NCBI GenBank assembly: GCA_003649915.1
Contig: QMTG01000045.1
Span: forward strand, 1-8,509
Reading direction: 5' to 3'
DNA from: Thermoplasmata archaeon
GTDB taxonomy: Archaea; Thermoplasmatota; Thermoplasmata; B31-G17
Length of the DNA stretch: 8,509 nt
The translations under genes were made by a program, and so were the position numbers. Below are positions 6,620 to 8,509 of this stretch, piece by piece. The notes beneath the pieces are model-generated. The model made no database searches, was not told where the DNA came from, and worked only from the letters and a program-made list of their open reading frames with translations. The first letter of the stretch is position 1. Each line of letters begins with the position of its first letter.

Positions 6620-8260
6620 ATGAGTAGCTATGCCCTAATACTGGCAGCAGTTATTGCGTACGCGGCAATATTCACAGTTCTTTACATTTTCAGGAAAAGA
6701 GTTGAAAGAAATATAGGCTTTCAAGGTCCAATAATAATGCTAAAGACTAAAAAACTGCTCGGGCTTATAAAGAGAGTGGGTAATAGGAAAAAACTATGTC
6801 GCACATACTCCATATTTTCCATAGTGCTATCGGCAGGTGCAATGGTTATAGTCTTTCTTTCACTCCTTTGGATGGCCGTGCTGACTATCCATAATCCACC
6901 AGCGGAGGGTGTTAGCCCGCGAGCTGTCATAGGTCTTCCCGTTATTAACCCTTACATACCACTGATTTACGGTGTGATTGGACTTGTTATCGCGGTAGTG
7001 GTGCACGAGTTCGCCCATGGTATAGTGGCTTCCAGCGAAAAGATAAGCGTTCGCTCTGTCGGGGTTGTTTTTCTCATAATACCGCTTGGAGCATTTGTAG
7101 AGCCTGATGAGGATGAACTTAGAAGCGCTAAAATGAGGAAAAGAGTTGCTATATACTCTGCGGGTCCTGCCGCAAATATGGTAGTGGGGCTTGCCTTTAT
7201 GATTCTATTCATGCTAGTTTTTGCCCCTGCAATATCACCAACTCATGATGGAATATTGGTGAGCAATGTTGATGAGCATGGCGCAGCAAAACTCGCTGGA
7301 ATGTCTGCTGGCGATATAATCTATATGGTGAATGGGACAAACGTGCACACAATATCCGAGTTTTTTAATGCCATGAACAAGACCAGGGCAGGGGAGAGGA
7401 TATCAGTGGGTTTTTATAGCAAAGATAGAGGCGAGATAATAGCAAACGTAACCCTCGGGTACAACCCCTACTACACTGAGGCTGTGAGCAAGAACAGGGA
7501 TAAATACGGCTGGGCTCTCAGGGAAAGGGGGTACATTGGTATACTGGTGAATGACACCGAGGATGGTGTTTGTGTCGTTGACGTTGTTCGGAAAAGCCCT
7601 GCTTGGGGTAAGGTGAATGTTGGGGATATAATATTGAGCGTGAATATCAATGGCACAGATATCGCGATAAACAACTCGGCAGAGTTCATGGATGAGATAA
7701 ATAAAACTCACCCATTACAAAACATAATAATTACCGTTCTTAGGGTAGAGAGTAATAAGGTTGATAGCATAAATATAACAGTGGGAGTAAACAGGGGGTT
7801 GCTTGGAATAACGATAGTACCTCTTTCCATATCCGAGTATGCGAACTTTTTGAAAAACCCTTATAAGGGCGTAAATGTTGGCAGACCTATCACATTCTTT
7901 TTCCAAATATTTGCCTCAACCCTGCTATACGTTGCCCTCCCACTGCTTCGCCTGATGCCCATGAGCCCGATGCTAACATCCTCCTATGTCATAAAATACT
8001 CAATACCACCGAACTTTTTCTGGTTCATGTTTAACACAACATACTGGATTTTTTGGTTCAACATAGTGCTGGGAACAACAAATGCTCTCCCAGCCATACC
8101 GCTCGATGGCGGATATGTTTGCCGAGACATCTTTCTACGTTTGGCAGAAAAATTGAAAATAAGGAAGAAAGAAGTCATTGCAAATGCGATTGCTGGATTT
8201 CTGAGCTTTTTAAGCTTCTCTCTAATAATAATCATGCTTTTTGCTCCTAGGATATTATAA
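6620..8260 (+). CDS. Site-2 protease family (M50) intramembrane zinc metalloprotease with two PDZ domains
   Basis: A 546-residue polytopic membrane protein. Hydrophobic segments lie at about residues 3-22, 70-92, 110-130, 183-202, then near 420-445, 465-490 and 520-543. The zinc motif HEFAH is at 129-133 within VVVHEFAHGIV, and the third ligand is Asp496 in the NALPAIPLDGG motif ending at 498. Between the catalytic helices are two PDZ-like domains: about 210-280 (GILVSNVDEHGAAKLAGMSA, then GDIIYMVNG) and about 305-385 (GILVNDTEDGVCVVDVV, then VGDIILSVNINGTD). The pre-catalytic stretch GPIIMLKTKKLLGLIKR is typical of archaeal members. Site-2 proteases cut transmembrane segments of regulatory or signalling proteins; no anti-sigma-type partner exists in archaea and no substrate is evident nearby. 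The active-site residues are intact. The gene is third in the GltD-like/HD cluster. Confidence 0.92.
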   Translation: MSSYALILAAVIAYAAIFTVLYIFRKRVERNIGFQGPIIMLKTKKLLGLIKRVGNRKKLCRTYSIFSIVLSAGAMVIVFLSLLWMAVLTIHNPPAEGVSPRAVIGLPVINPYIPLIYGVIGLVIAVVVHEFAHGIVASSEKISVRSVGVVFLIIPLGAFVEPDEDELRSAKMRKRVAIYSAGPAANMVVGLAFMILFMLVFAPAISPTHDGILVSNVDEHGAAKLAGMSAGDIIYMVNGTNVHTISEFFNAMNKTRAGERISVGFYSKDRGEIIANVTLGYNPYYTEAVSKNRDKYGWALRERGYIGILVNDTEDGVCVVDVVRKSPAWGKVNVGDIILSVNINGTDIAINNSAEFMDEINKTHPLQNIIITVLRVESNKVDSINITVGVNRGLLGITIVPLSISEYANFLKNPYKGVNVGRPITFFFQIFASTLLYVALPLLRLMPMSPMLTSSYVIKYSIPPNFFWFMFNTTYWIFWFNIVLGTTNALPAIPLDGGYVCRDIFLRLAEKLKIRKKEVIANAIAGFLSFLSFSLIIIMLFAPRIL

Positions 8261-8403
8261 GCGTGTTCTATTGAGTTATGGGAAAAAGACTATACGATAT
8301 TATAATAAATTGCAAAGACGTATGTGTGATGATAGAAGAATTTTAACTCTATGCCCTCATAATAATTTCCTCAATCTTTCGCAAGTCCCATAACTCAGCA
8401 CAC
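8261..8403. repeat. Foldback: inverted repeat with perfect 12-base core
   Basis: TGAGTTATGGGA at 8272-8283 is repeated exactly as its reverse complement TCCCATAACTCA at 8386-8397, separated by 102 bases. The similarity extends imperfectly on both sides. GTGT precedes both cores (8263-8266 on +; 8400-8403 region on -). After the cores, AAAAGACT..GATATTATAAT on the left aligns, with a short gap, to GAAAGATT..GAAATTATTAT read on the - strand on the right. The whole could be an inverted duplication, a MITE-like remnant or a long hairpin downstream of the protease gene. No clear target-site duplication is seen and no transposase lies nearby. Confidence 0.5.
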
Positions 8404-8476
8404 TCTCCAAAACCTTTTCAATTCTTCCCCACCTACGCCTACCATATCATCTCCCACTGCCCAACAGCAATAAAGC

Positions 8477-8492
8477 AAAATGTATAAATAAA
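8477..8492 (+). promoter_or_regulatory. TATA-like promoter element directed out of the window
   Basis: TATAAATA at 8483-8490, preceded by the purine-rich AAAA of a BRE-like stretch, resembles the other promoters here and would start transcription just beyond the last base. It may equally be read on the - strand as TATTTATA, so direction is uncertain. The 7-mer AATAAAG occurs three times around it (8469, 8487, 8501). Confidence 0.3.
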
Positions 8493-8509
8493 GTTCAGCA
8501 AATAAAGCA

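Noticed and set aside
8326..8332. GTGATGA, a match to the C box of C/D guide RNAs
   Set aside because: No CTGA D box follows at a suitable distance on the same strand.
8278..8346. A 22-codon + strand ORF beginning MGKRLYDIII after the protease gene
   Set aside because: It lies wholly within the foldback, has no Shine-Dalgarno site and is too short to judge. It may belong to the same degenerate sequence.
1..8509. CRISPR array, tRNA, rRNA, RNase P RNA, SRP RNA or a complete insertion sequence
   Set aside because: No regularly spaced repeats, tRNA-like arms, conserved RNA motifs or transposase genes were found on either strand by reading.

Overview
The window looks like ordinary chromosomal sequence from an archaeon. 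The evidence is TATA-box promoters placed about 25 bases before start codons (some apparently leaderless), Shine-Dalgarno sites of the GGTG/GGAGGT type, heavy use of AGG/AGA and ATA codons, and archaeal forms of several families: a short TrmO, a two-PDZ site-2 protease and an HAE3/MMPL-type RND transporter. The flavour is euryarchaeal, perhaps Thermoplasmatota/Aciduliprofundum-like. That placement is inference from protein style only.

Layout. Bases 1-87 hold the end of a zinc-ribbon protein on the + strand, followed after 9 bases by a large RND/MMPL membrane transporter (97-2553). A winged-helix regulator (complement 2559-3197) runs tail-to-tail into the transporter with a gap of only 5 bases. 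After a 150-base spacer comes trmO (complement 3348-3839), a tRNA-Thr modification gene. A 126-base divergent promoter region separates trmO from a + strand cluster: a stand-alone GltD/NfnB-like Fe-S flavoprotein (3966-5312), an HD-domain phosphohydrolase (5309-6598, ATGA overlap) and a site-2 intramembrane metalloprotease with two PDZ domains (6620-8260). The final 249 bases carry no convincing gene. They contain a foldback (perfect 12-base inverted repeat inside a longer imperfect one), a possible frameshifted gene remnant on the - strand, and a TATA-like element pointing out of the window.

How the genes fit together. The GltD-like, HD and S2P genes are packed tightly enough to be one operon, which would link an electron-transfer flavoprotein, a nucleotide hydrolase and a membrane regulatory protease. 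Their shared job is not evident. The wHTH protein and the MMPL transporter are adjacent but convergent, so a regulator-target link is possible but not shown. No defence system, CRISPR array, rRNA or tRNA is visible. The most unusual pieces are the 3' foldback/remnant, the ferredoxin-type cysteine spacing in the stand-alone GltD-like protein, and the composition of the three-gene operon.
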